This document shows, in pieces, positions 8,678 through 15,784 of a stretch of 64,000 bases of DNA (positions are counted from its first letter, which is position 1; each line of letters begins with the position of its first letter). Made by a program: the position numbers and the translations under genes. The notes under the pieces are model-generated. The model saw nothing but the letters and a program-made list of their open reading frames with translations, had not been told where the DNA came from and did no database searches. This DNA comes from Planctomycetota bacterium. GTDB taxonomy: Bacteria > Planctomycetota > Phycisphaerae > Phycisphaerales > Zrk34. Location: positions 496,001 through 560,000 of the forward strand of contig WGMD01000002.1 of assembly GCA_016125255.1 (NCBI GenBank), read 5' to 3'.

Positions 8678-9634
8678 ATGATTGTCGATACCCACACGCA
8701 CCTGTGGCAGAGCGTCGATCAGCTCGGCCCGCAGATCAGCGCCAAGCTGCGTCAGCGCTTTCCCGTGCCCAACGAGCGGCTCGACGCCGGAACCGCCGCG
8801 CATGAAGCGGCGATGGCCCCGGTCAATGTCGCCTTCGTCCTCGGGTTCCGCAGCGTGCTCCTCGAAGCGGACGTCCCCCCTTCGCTCATCAGCCATTACG
8901 TCAACACGCAGCGCGACAAGCTGATCGGTTTCGCGGGCATCGACCCGCTCGACCCGGCCTGGTCCGATCAGATGGATCAACTGGGCGCGCTGAAGCTCAG
9001 CGGGATCGTCATCAGTCCCGCCGCCCAGGGCTTTCACCCCACCCACAGCCGGGCGATGAAGCTTTACGACCGCGCTCAGTCATTGGGGCTTCCGATCATC
9101 GTGCATCAGGGCAGCTTCTACACGCGCGACACGCGCATGGAGTACGCCCAGCCGTATCTGCTCGACGAAGTCGCGCGGAGTTTTCCGCAGCTTCGCCTGC
9201 TCATCGCGCACTGCGGGCATCCGTGGACGGACCAGGCGCTGGCGCTGGTGGGCAAACATCGGTACGTATACGCGGAAGTGTCGGATGTGGCGGCCCGGCC
9301 GTGGCAGCTTTATCAGGTGCTCCTGCAGGCGCATCAGATGGACGTCATCGACCGCGTGCTGTTCGGCTCCGACTTTCCGCAGCAGTCGCCGCAACAGGTC
9401 GTCGAGACGATTTACTCGATCAACCAGTTCGCACAGGGCACGGCCCTGCCGGCCGTGCCGCGTGAGAAGCTGCGGGCGATCGTGGAGCGTGATGCGTTGA
9501 GTTTGCTCGGCCTGAAGCGCGGCGCGGCGTCGGAGTCATCGGCTTCGACGACGATGCCGCCGATCACCACGGCCACCGGTCCCCGCCCCGGCGTCACGGC
9601 GGCGTCCAATTCGAATCGCGAGGCGGGTGCATGA
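8678..9634 (+). CDS. Amidohydrolase 2 family metal-dependent hydrolase
   Basis: 318 residues forming a TIM-barrel hydrolase. It has the metal-binding HTHLW near residues 6-10, a mid-protein IVHQGSFYTRD, LLIAHCGHPWTDQAL, and the late catalytic Asp in LFGSDFPQQSP. Relatives act on aromatic acids, lactones or related small molecules as hydrolases or decarboxylases; the substrate is not readable. The start is placed at ATG 8678 (MIVDTHTH); another ATG six bases upstream is possible and neither has a clear ribosome site. The C-terminal 40 residues are Ser/Thr/Ala-rich and outside the fold. The end overlaps the next gene by 4 bp. Confidence 0.8.
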   Translation: MIVDTHTHLWQSVDQLGPQISAKLRQRFPVPNERLDAGTAAHEAAMAPVNVAFVLGFRSVLLEADVPPSLISHYVNTQRDKLIGFAGIDPLDPAWSDQMDQLGALKLSGIVISPAAQGFHPTHSRAMKLYDRAQSLGLPIIVHQGSFYTRDTRMEYAQPYLLDEVARSFPQLRLLIAHCGHPWTDQALALVGKHRYVYAEVSDVAARPWQLYQVLLQAHQMDVIDRVLFGSDFPQQSPQQVVETIYSINQFAQGTALPAVPREKLRAIVERDALSLLGLKRGAASESSASTTMPPITTATGPRPGVTAASNSNREAGA

Positions 9635-10200
9635 AACTGTCGATCGGCCGGGTGTGTGTGATCGTTCTGCTGGCGGGCATGCTCACCGGCTGCGCCGGCG
9701 GCGGGAAGCTGGCCGTCCGCTCCAGTCTCGAACCGCGCACCGAGATCGCCGGCAATTTCACGACGGGCGTCTACGCCCTCGACGACAAAAACAACCTCGA
9801 CGTCTTGCTCATCGAAGGCGACCCGGCCAGTCCGACGCAGGCGGTGCACGTCCGCATGTACTGGCGCCCCCGCGCCGGCCGCACGCCCATCGACGAACGC
9901 TCCACCAACGCCACCATCAACTACATCATCTTCAACGGCGACGCCGCCGGCGTGTACAGCGGCGCGGGCTTCCTCTTCCCCAACAACAAGCCCGGCGGCG
10001 GAACCTTCCGCGCCTCCGTGCGCGACACGTCCGTCCGGCTCCTGGACGCCAGCGAAAAGTTCGATGACAAACTCGGCATCGCCGTCGCCACCGGCTCGCT
10101 GACCGCCAAGCGCGACGACGTGGCGACGCATGACCTTCTGCGCAAGATTCAAATCCTGCTGCGCCAGAAGCTCGGCTACCCGCGGTTTGTGATGAAGTGA
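9631..10200 (+). CDS. Putative lipoprotein of unknown function
   Basis: 189 residues starting with a lipoprotein signal peptide (CVIVLLAGMLTGCAGG; lipobox LTGC, Cys at residue 21). The mature part, with NFTTGVYALDDKNNLDVLLI and RSTNATINYIIFNGDAAGVY, has alternating strand-like patterns and no motif I recognise. It is coupled by ATGA to the amidohydrolase, so the two are co-translated, but a common role is not evident. No paralogue is visible in the window. Confidence 0.75.
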   Translation: MKLSIGRVCVIVLLAGMLTGCAGGGKLAVRSSLEPRTEIAGNFTTGVYALDDKNNLDVLLIEGDPASPTQAVHVRMYWRPRAGRTPIDERSTNATINYIIFNGDAAGVYSGAGFLFPNNKPGGGTFRASVRDTSVRLLDASEKFDDKLGIAVATGSLTAKRDDVATHDLLRKIQILLRQKLGYPRFVMK

Positions 10201-10205
10201 TTGAA

Positions 10206-10234
10206 GGCCCCGCCCCGCTCAAGCGCGGCGGGCC
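10206..10234. terminator. GC-rich hairpin between convergent genes
   Basis: A stem of about 12 bp with one mismatch around the tetraloop TCAA lies between the converging lipoprotein and transporter operons. It resembles the aldolase terminator at 60959 but lacks a T-run on either side, so its activity as a terminator is an inference. Confidence 0.45.
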
Positions 10235-10240
10235 GCTCAG

Positions 10241-10393
10241 TCAGTCGTGCAGATCGCCGGTGTCCGTTTCGCCCAGGTCGTGCACCCGCTTGGATGCTTC
10301 AGGCGTCGCGAGCACTTTCCACACGCACCATATAAAGAGCGTCGTGACGAATCCGACGGAGAGAATCATGATGAGCCAGCCACCGGGAGTCAT
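10241..10393 (-). CDS. Small membrane subunit of the adjacent NSS transporter (MetS-like)
   Basis: A 50-residue protein. It begins MTPGGWLIMILSVGFVTTLF and continues IWCVWKVLAT with a charged tail ending GETDTGDLHD: one transmembrane helix followed by an acidic cytosolic tail. Its ATG overlaps the stop of the sodium:neurotransmitter-type symporter by 4 bp. Small one-helix subunits in this position (methionine/alanine importer small subunits, MetS type) are known partners of bacterial NSS transporters. The assignment rests on size, topology and position rather than a sequence match I could test. Confidence 0.75.
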   Translation of the reverse strand: MTPGGWLIMILSVGFVTTLFIWCVWKVLATPEASKRVHDLGETDTGDLHD

Positions 10394-12294
10394 GAGTTGG
10401 TCTCCTTAGCTGCGGCCTCGGCCTTGTCCCACCGCCGTACGGATCGCGCCACGAGAATCACGAAAAAAATCAGCAGCACGCCGATGAAGCCGACGCTCAG
10501 GCCCGCCGCATAGTTGGAAGTTACGTCGTGTATCGCCCCCCCGGCGGACTGATAGGTCCATGCGGCAAAGACAACCAGCAAATAGACCGGCGAAATATAC
10601 TTGATCAGCGGCATGATCAGCCGTGGCACGCGAATCTCCGAGCCGCGGCTCAGTTCCTCATAGCCCTTCTCAATGCCCATCACCCATCCAAACAGGAATA
10701 CCTCGATCGTCGCCAGTACGTACAGACTGAATGAGCCGACCCAGAAGTCAATCGTTTCGAGCGCGACTCGACCTTTGGAAAAATAGACCACGAAGCCCGA
10801 CCCGATCGCAGTGATGATGCCGAGGAGCGCGACGGACGCTTTGCGTTCGATACCGAGCCCTTCTTCAAAAAGCGCGATGGCGGGCTGAAGCATCGACAGC
10901 GAACTGGTCACGGCGGCGAGGAAGAGCAGAAAGAAGAAGACCACGCCGATGAACTGACCCATCGGCATCGTGGCGAAGATGAGCGGCAAAGTATTGAACC
11001 CGAGGCCGAACGTTCCTCCGGTCGTGCCGGCGGCGCCGAGGAAGACGAACGCGGCGGGGATCGTAATGAGCCCGCCCAGCGCGACTTCGCAGAACTCGTT
11101 GCCCGCGCAACTCGTCAGGGATGACAGTGCGATGTCGTCGTCTTTCTTGAGATAGCTGGCGTAACAGGCGATGATGCCGAAGCCGACGGAGAGCGAGAAG
11201 AAGATCTGCCCCGCCGCTTCGAGCCACATTTTGGCGTTGAGGAGCGATTCGAGGAACGTCTTGTTGCGCACGCCGACGATCGTCGCGCCGCCGGTTTCGT
11301 TGACCGTCAGAATGAGGCGTGAATCAGGGTTGGCATATTCGTGCTCACCATGCGTACCCCAGCCCGTGTCCGCGAGCGCGGCGGTCAGAAGATCCCGCCG
11401 TTCGAGCGACCAACCGGCCCGTTCGGCGATGTGTTCGGGCGTGGTCGAAGGATCAAATTTCGGCGCGGGCTCGGCGGGCGTGCCATTCTCCGACTTCGGA
11501 GCCGGATGCAGCGCTTCGTCGTAGGACTTGATCAGTGCTTCAAGCCCCTTGTCCGCCGGGGCAAGCCAGGACGCTTCGACGGTCGGATTCCACATATAGC
11601 CAAGGCCGTTGGCGACGCTACGGTCGGGATGTTCGGGGTTGGGCGTGCCGAGCGTGAGCACACGGACAAGGACGATCAGCGCACAGACGATCAGGGCCGG
11701 CATCGCCCATCGGCAGAACCATTCGATGCCTTTACTGAGCCCGCGGTAGATCAGAAAAAAGTTGAGCGTGAAGCAGATGAGCAGATAGAAGAAGGCCGAG
11801 TGAAGGAATCCGCCGGCGTAAGTGAAGGCGGAACCATCGGCAAGTTTACCGACGAAGTCGTCGAACACCGCGCCATATTTTGCCGGGTCAGTGCCGAGGT
11901 TCATCTCGCCCGTGGCGAAGCGCACCGCGTACCCGAGGCACCATGCTTCGATGTACACGTAATACATGTAGATCGCCACGGGGATCAGCACGGCGAACGC
12001 CCCCAGATATGGCGCGACGCGATTCTTCGGCCAGACGGCGCGGAAGATGCCCGGCAGCGAATTGAACCCCTTGCGCCCCCCGTAGCGGCCGAGCGTCCAT
12101 TCCGCCCAGGCAATGGGCAGACCCAGCAAAAGCAGCGCGATGAAGTACGGGATCATGAACGCCCCGCCTTCGTATTGGGCCGCCTTGCCGGGAAAGCGCA
12201 GGAAATTGCCCAGTCCGACCGCGCTGCCGGTCACCGCCAGGATGACGCCGATGCGTGATCCCCATGCTTCCTTGCTGCCGCCGTTGTCGCTCAT
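10390..12294 (-). CDS. Sodium:neurotransmitter symporter (NSS/SLC6) family transporter
   Basis: 634 residues. Sodium-coupled importer of amino acids or related solutes in the inner membrane. The N-terminal unwound-helix motif GSAVGLGNFLRFPG (with the sodium-site Gly/Asn) and the following EGGAFMIPYF are diagnostic. The protein is longer than typical bacterial homologues: a soluble insertion of about 120 residues (roughly residues 245-365, containing HPAPKSENGTPAEPAPKFDP) lies between two helices, probably on the periplasmic side. Start ATG 12294 has GGGGA in front; a GTG at 12324 is in frame. It is coupled to the 50-residue partner gene by ATGA and divergent from the CBS gene. Confidence 0.9.
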   Translation of the reverse strand: MSDNGGSKEAWGSRIGVILAVTGSAVGLGNFLRFPGKAAQYEGGAFMIPYFIALLLLGLPIAWAEWTLGRYGGRKGFNSLPGIFRAVWPKNRVAPYLGAFAVLIPVAIYMYYVYIEAWCLGYAVRFATGEMNLGTDPAKYGAVFDDFVGKLADGSAFTYAGGFLHSAFFYLLICFTLNFFLIYRGLSKGIEWFCRWAMPALIVCALIVLVRVLTLGTPNPEHPDRSVANGLGYMWNPTVEASWLAPADKGLEALIKSYDEALHPAPKSENGTPAEPAPKFDPSTTPEHIAERAGWSLERRDLLTAALADTGWGTHGEHEYANPDSRLILTVNETGGATIVGVRNKTFLESLLNAKMWLEAAGQIFFSLSVGFGIIACYASYLKKDDDIALSSLTSCAGNEFCEVALGGLITIPAAFVFLGAAGTTGGTFGLGFNTLPLIFATMPMGQFIGVVFFFLLFLAAVTSSLSMLQPAIALFEEGLGIERKASVALLGIITAIGSGFVVYFSKGRVALETIDFWVGSFSLYVLATIEVFLFGWVMGIEKGYEELSRGSEIRVPRLIMPLIKYISPVYLLVVFAAWTYQSAGGAIHDVTSNYAAGLSVGFIGVLLIFFVILVARSVRRWDKAEAAAKETNS

Positions 12295-12530
12295 GTCGGT
12301 CCCCAAGTCGTGTTTCGCTGCCACGATACACGGTCAGGCCCAAAAAACAAGGTTTCCCATCGCATCGCATCGGCCCTCCGCCCGCACTTCGATATCTTTT
12401 TCACAATATTGCCGAAGTTCCCCCCGCCCGTTAGAGTCAGACGTATCAGTTCATTTGTGTGTGCGTTGGCCCAGGTGTGCCGGCCAATATGGGTGACCGA
12501 ACACGCGACTCAACTCGAAAGGATTCTCCC

Positions 12531-12968
12531 ATGCCCATGGTCAGCGAAGTGCTCACCGGCAAGCCCTCGGTTGTGTACACGGTGCGCCCGAACATGACGG
12601 TGCTCGCCGCGACGCAGCTCATGAACCGGCACAAGATCGGGGCGGTGGTCGTTGAGGACGACAATCAGGTCGTCGGCATGTTCACGGAGCGCGATGTCCT
12701 CCGCCGCGTCGTCGCCGAGCAGCGCGACCCCGCGCAAACCACCGTGCGGCAGGTCATGACCGACAAGGTCGTCTGCTGCACGCCCGACAACCCCGTCGAC
12801 GACGTCCGCGCCATCATGCGCAATCAGCGCATCCGCCATCTGCCCGTCGTCAACGAGGACGGGTCCATTCACGCCATGCTCTCGATCGGCGACCTCAACG
12901 CCTTCGCCATTCGCGACGGCGAAGTCACCATTCAGTACATGCATGAATACCTCTACGGCCGCGTCTGA
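12531..12968 (+). CDS. Tandem CBS-domain protein
   Basis: 145 residues made of one CBS pair (Bateman module): first repeat from VVYTVRPNMTVLAATQLM to VVGMFTERDVLRRV, second from MTDKVVCCTPDNPVDDVRAI to IRHLPVVNEDGSIHAMLSIG. Such stand-alone proteins bind adenine nucleotides and adjust partner enzymes; the partner is unknown. The start is set by an AAAGGA eight bases before the ATG at 12531, although the open frame extends further upstream. A strong hairpin follows the gene. Confidence 0.88.
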   Translation: MPMVSEVLTGKPSVVYTVRPNMTVLAATQLMNRHKIGAVVVEDDNQVVGMFTERDVLRRVVAEQRDPAQTTVRQVMTDKVVCCTPDNPVDDVRAIMRNQRIRHLPVVNEDGSIHAMLSIGDLNAFAIRDGEVTIQYMHEYLYGRV

Positions 12969-13024
12969 CCGACCGCCGCCGCGCATCGCTCAACAAGCCC
13001 TCGACGCACCCGCTCAACGGTGGG

Positions 13025-13067
13025 GGCGAAGCGGCGCGTGAAAAACACGTCGCCGCTTCGCCATTTT
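13025..13067 (+). terminator. Long hairpin terminator after the CBS gene
   Basis: Outer stem GGCGAAGCGGCG / CGCCGCTTCGCC (12 bp) plus an inner CGTG/CACG around AAAAA, followed by ATTTTC. It separates the convergent CBS and peroxiredoxin genes. Confidence 0.7.
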
Positions 13068-13075
13068 CATTCCGG

Positions 13076-13546
13076 TCACGCGCTCTTCAACTCCGCGAGC
13101 TTCTCCGCCGCCTTCGCGGCGTGTCCCTTCGCGCTGACCTTCCGCCAGCGATGGGCGATGCGGCCCTTGGGGTCGATGATCACGGTGGAACGGATCACGC
13201 CCATCGAAATCCTGCCGTACATGTTCTTCTCGCCCCACGCCTGGTACTTTTCCATCACCTTGTGATCTTCATCGCTCAAGAGCGTGATCTTGAGCTTGTG
13301 CTTGGCGATGAACTTGCGATGCGACTCGGGGCTGTCGGCCGAGCAGCCGAGCACGCGGGCGTCGAGCTTCTGGAAATCCTTGATTCCCTCGGTGAATTCG
13401 CACGCCTGCACCGTGCAGCCGGGCGTGTCGTCCTTGGGGTAGAAATAGAGCACGACCCATTGACCGGCCAGATCGCTGAGTTTGATCTTGTTGCCGTCCT
13501 GATCGGGCAGCGTGAACGCGGGCGCTTTGTCGCCGATGTCGAGCAT
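13076..13546 (-). CDS. bcp: Thioredoxin-dependent thiol peroxidase (Bcp/PrxQ type)
   Basis: 156-residue cytosolic peroxiredoxin that reduces hydrogen peroxide and organic hydroperoxides. The active site FYPKDDTPGCTVQACEF has the peroxidatic Cys and a second Cys five residues later, the usual Bcp arrangement. Typical IRSTVIIDPKGRI lies near the C-terminus. There is no signal peptide, unlike the paralogue at 15260. AGGAG precedes the ATG by nine bases. The start region overlaps the divergent DUF5722 open frame. Confidence 0.92.
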   Translation of the reverse strand: MLDIGDKAPAFTLPDQDGNKIKLSDLAGQWVVLYFYPKDDTPGCTVQACEFTEGIKDFQKLDARVLGCSADSPESHRKFIAKHKLKITLLSDEDHKVMEKYQAWGEKNMYGRISMGVIRSTVIIDPKGRIAHRWRKVSAKGHAAKAAEKLAELKSA

Positions 13547-13619
13547 AGCATGTCACTCCTGGTCTGTGGGCGGTTTCGCCGCGGGCCTGAGCTGCTCATC
13601 CCGCAGCCGGAGCGCCATC

Positions 13620-15206
13620 TTGTCCCGATCGCTGCTGTCAATCAAGTGCCTGGCGTGCGTGGTTGTGTTCGCCGCCGTCGCCGCCGGGCAGATCCAGCGG
13701 ATCGCCGCCTCGGATGACACGATCACGATCACGCTCGCCGGCCCGGCGGATCGCGATGTGCAATTGCTGGCCGCACCCGTCACGGACGCCGCCGCGGGCC
13801 AGGTCATCTGGGCAGGTCGTCTCGGCGCCGCGCCGATCACGACGCCTCGCCGCGCCGCCCCCGAGACGCCGGATCGTCTGTTCATGCGGTTCACGCTCAT
13901 CGACGCCGCCGCTGCTCAGCCCATCGGGGCGCCGCATTTTGTGACGGATCTTTCCAGCTTGTCGCGGCACCAGACGCCGTTCATCGAGTCGACGTCGATC
14001 AAAGGGCTTCAGTGCATCGTCGACATCGATGACGCCGCCGCGCTGGGCGTTCAGCACGCCGCGGTGAACGTCGATCTCGGGTCTCTTTACGATCACTCCG
14101 GCCGGTCCGACACGATGGTCCCTATCGATGGCCAGTCCGTGCCGATCAACATGGCGGCGGTCGCCCGACTCGATGCGCAAGTCGCCCGCATGACGCAGTT
14201 CAACATGCGCGTCACGCTGATTCTGCTCAACTATCTGCCGCGGCAGGCCGACCCGAACAATCCGACGATTCACCCGCGCACCGATCCCGCCGCCGCGCCC
14301 AATCGCATCGGGGCCTTCAATACCGTCACACCCCGCGGCGCCGCCGTCTTCCGTGGCGTCGTCGGATTCCTCGCCGATCGCTACACGCAGCCGGATCGGG
14401 CGCACGGGCTCATCGACGGTTTCATCATCGGCAATGAAGTGCAGTCGCACTGGCAATGGTGCAACATGGGCCTCGTCGAGCCAGACGACTTCATCGCCGA
14501 CTACGCCCGCACGCTGCGCCTCGTCGATCTGGCGGCCCGAAGCGTGCATCCCGATCTGCGCGTCTACATCTCGCTCGACCACAATTGGACCCGCATGAAC
14601 GACCCCGACGCGCCGCAGCGATGCATGAGCGGGCGCTATTTCGTCGATCATCTGCGCGACCGGATCGCCGGCGAGGGCGACTTTCCGTGGGCCATCGCGT
14701 TTCACCCGTACCCGGAAGACCTGACGAATCCTCGGACGTGGAACGATCGGTCGGCGGCGCTTCGCTTCGACACGCCGCGCATCACGTTTCGCAACATCGA
14801 GGTGTTGCCCGCTTATTTCCGTCAGCCGCGGATGCTCTATGATGGCCAGCCCCGCCGCATCATTCTCAGTGAGCAGGGACTCAACTGCCTCGATGCTCCC
14901 GATGGCGAAAAGCTTCAAGCCGCCGGTTTCGCCTATGCCTGGTATCGCATCAGCCGCACGCCCGGCATCGATGCGTTCATCTACCATCGCCATGCCGATT
15001 ACGTCGGAGAAGGCGTGCGACTGGGCCTGCGCGAAAATGTGCCCGGCACCGTGTCCGCCCCCGGCAAGGCCCGGCTGATCTACGATGTTTTCCGCGCCGC
15101 CGATACGCCCCGCTGGTGCGCCGCCTTCGACTTCGCCCTGCCGATCATCGGCATCGATGACTGGTCGAAGATCGACCCCGTGCCCTTCGATCGGATCGCG
15201 CCATGA
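13620..15206 (+). CDS. Secreted DUF5722-family (glycoside hydrolase-like) protein
   Basis: About 528 residues if the TTG at 13620 (preceded by GGAG) is the start; it is followed by a signal-peptide-like stretch CLACVVVFAAVAAG. In-frame ATGs at 13512 and 13536 would put the protein into the divergent bcp gene. The body looks like a TIM-barrel glycosidase: FIIGNEVQSHWQW (candidate acid/base Glu), IAFHPYPEDLTNP, and IILSEQGLNCLD (candidate nucleophile Glu). I recognise the overall pattern as DUF5722. The substrate is probably a polysaccharide, which is an inference from the fold. Confidence 0.7.
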   Translation: MSRSLLSIKCLACVVVFAAVAAGQIQRIAASDDTITITLAGPADRDVQLLAAPVTDAAAGQVIWAGRLGAAPITTPRRAAPETPDRLFMRFTLIDAAAAQPIGAPHFVTDLSSLSRHQTPFIESTSIKGLQCIVDIDDAAALGVQHAAVNVDLGSLYDHSGRSDTMVPIDGQSVPINMAAVARLDAQVARMTQFNMRVTLILLNYLPRQADPNNPTIHPRTDPAAAPNRIGAFNTVTPRGAAVFRGVVGFLADRYTQPDRAHGLIDGFIIGNEVQSHWQWCNMGLVEPDDFIADYARTLRLVDLAARSVHPDLRVYISLDHNWTRMNDPDAPQRCMSGRYFVDHLRDRIAGEGDFPWAIAFHPYPEDLTNPRTWNDRSAALRFDTPRITFRNIEVLPAYFRQPRMLYDGQPRRIILSEQGLNCLDAPDGEKLQAAGFAYAWYRISRTPGIDAFIYHRHADYVGEGVRLGLRENVPGTVSAPGKARLIYDVFRAADTPRWCAAFDFALPIIGIDDWSKIDPVPFDRIAP

Positions 15207-15233
15207 AAAAACCCGCTCGGCGATCGAGCGGGT
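15206..15233 (-). terminator. Intrinsic terminator of the exported peroxiredoxin gene
   Basis: On the minus strand ACCCGCTCG / CGAGCGGGT (9 bp, 5-nt loop) is followed by six T residues. It touches the last base of the DUF5722 stop codon on the opposite strand. Confidence 0.8.
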
Positions 15234-15259
15234 CGTGAGCATCGGATTCGGCGGCGAGG

Positions 15260-15784
15260 TTACTTCTGAAGCTCTTCGAGCTTGGCCTTGACCTCTTCCA
15301 TGTGACCCTTGGGGTTCACCTTCGGCCAGTGATACGCCACCACGCCGTCGGGGTTGATCAGCACGGTCGAACGCACGGTGTGACCGCTCACCGATCCGCC
15401 GTACGGCTCCATGACCTTGCGGTCCGGATCGCTCAGCAGCGTGAACTTGAGCTTGTACTTCTCGATGAACTTGCGATGCGACTCGGGCGAGTCGGGGCTG
15501 CATCCGAGCACGACGGCCTTGAGGCCTTCGAGGTCCTTGATCCCGTCGGTGAACCCGCACGCTTCAGTAGTGCAGCCGGGCGTGTCGTCCTTCGGATAGA
15601 AGTAGAGCACGACCCACTTGCCCGCGTAGTCGGACAAGCTCGTCTCCTTGTCATCCTGATTGGGCAGCGTGAAGGCCGGGGCCTTCTCGCCGACCTTGAT
15701 CTGCATCTGGGCCGCCAGCGCCAGCGCGCCGACAAATCCCATCGCCAGACACACACACGCCAGTTGATACAATCTGATCCGCAT
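15260..15784 (-). CDS. Exported peroxiredoxin (Bcp/PrxQ type)
   Basis: 174 residues. A signal peptide (LYQLACVCLAMGFVGALALA) precedes a Bcp-like domain with FYPKDDTPGCTTEACGF, again with Cys residues spaced by five. It is a close paralogue of the cytosolic protein at 13076 and probably works in the periplasm. The start is fixed by GGAG eight bases before ATG 15784. That ATG overlaps the polA start codon on the other strand, so each gene's ribosome site and promoter must lie inside the other. Confidence 0.9.
   Translation of the reverse strand: MRIRLYQLACVCLAMGFVGALALAAQMQIKVGEKAPAFTLPNQDDKETSLSDYAGKWVVLYFYPKDDTPGCTTEACGFTDGIKDLEGLKAVVLGCSPDSPESHRKFIEKYKLKFTLLSDPDRKVMEPYGGSVSGHTVRSTVLINPDGVVAYHWPKVNPKGHMEEVKAKLEELQK

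Noticed and set aside
12459-12530. N-terminal extension of the CBS protein
   Set aside because: The extension lacks similarity and the ATG at 12531 has a proper ribosome site.
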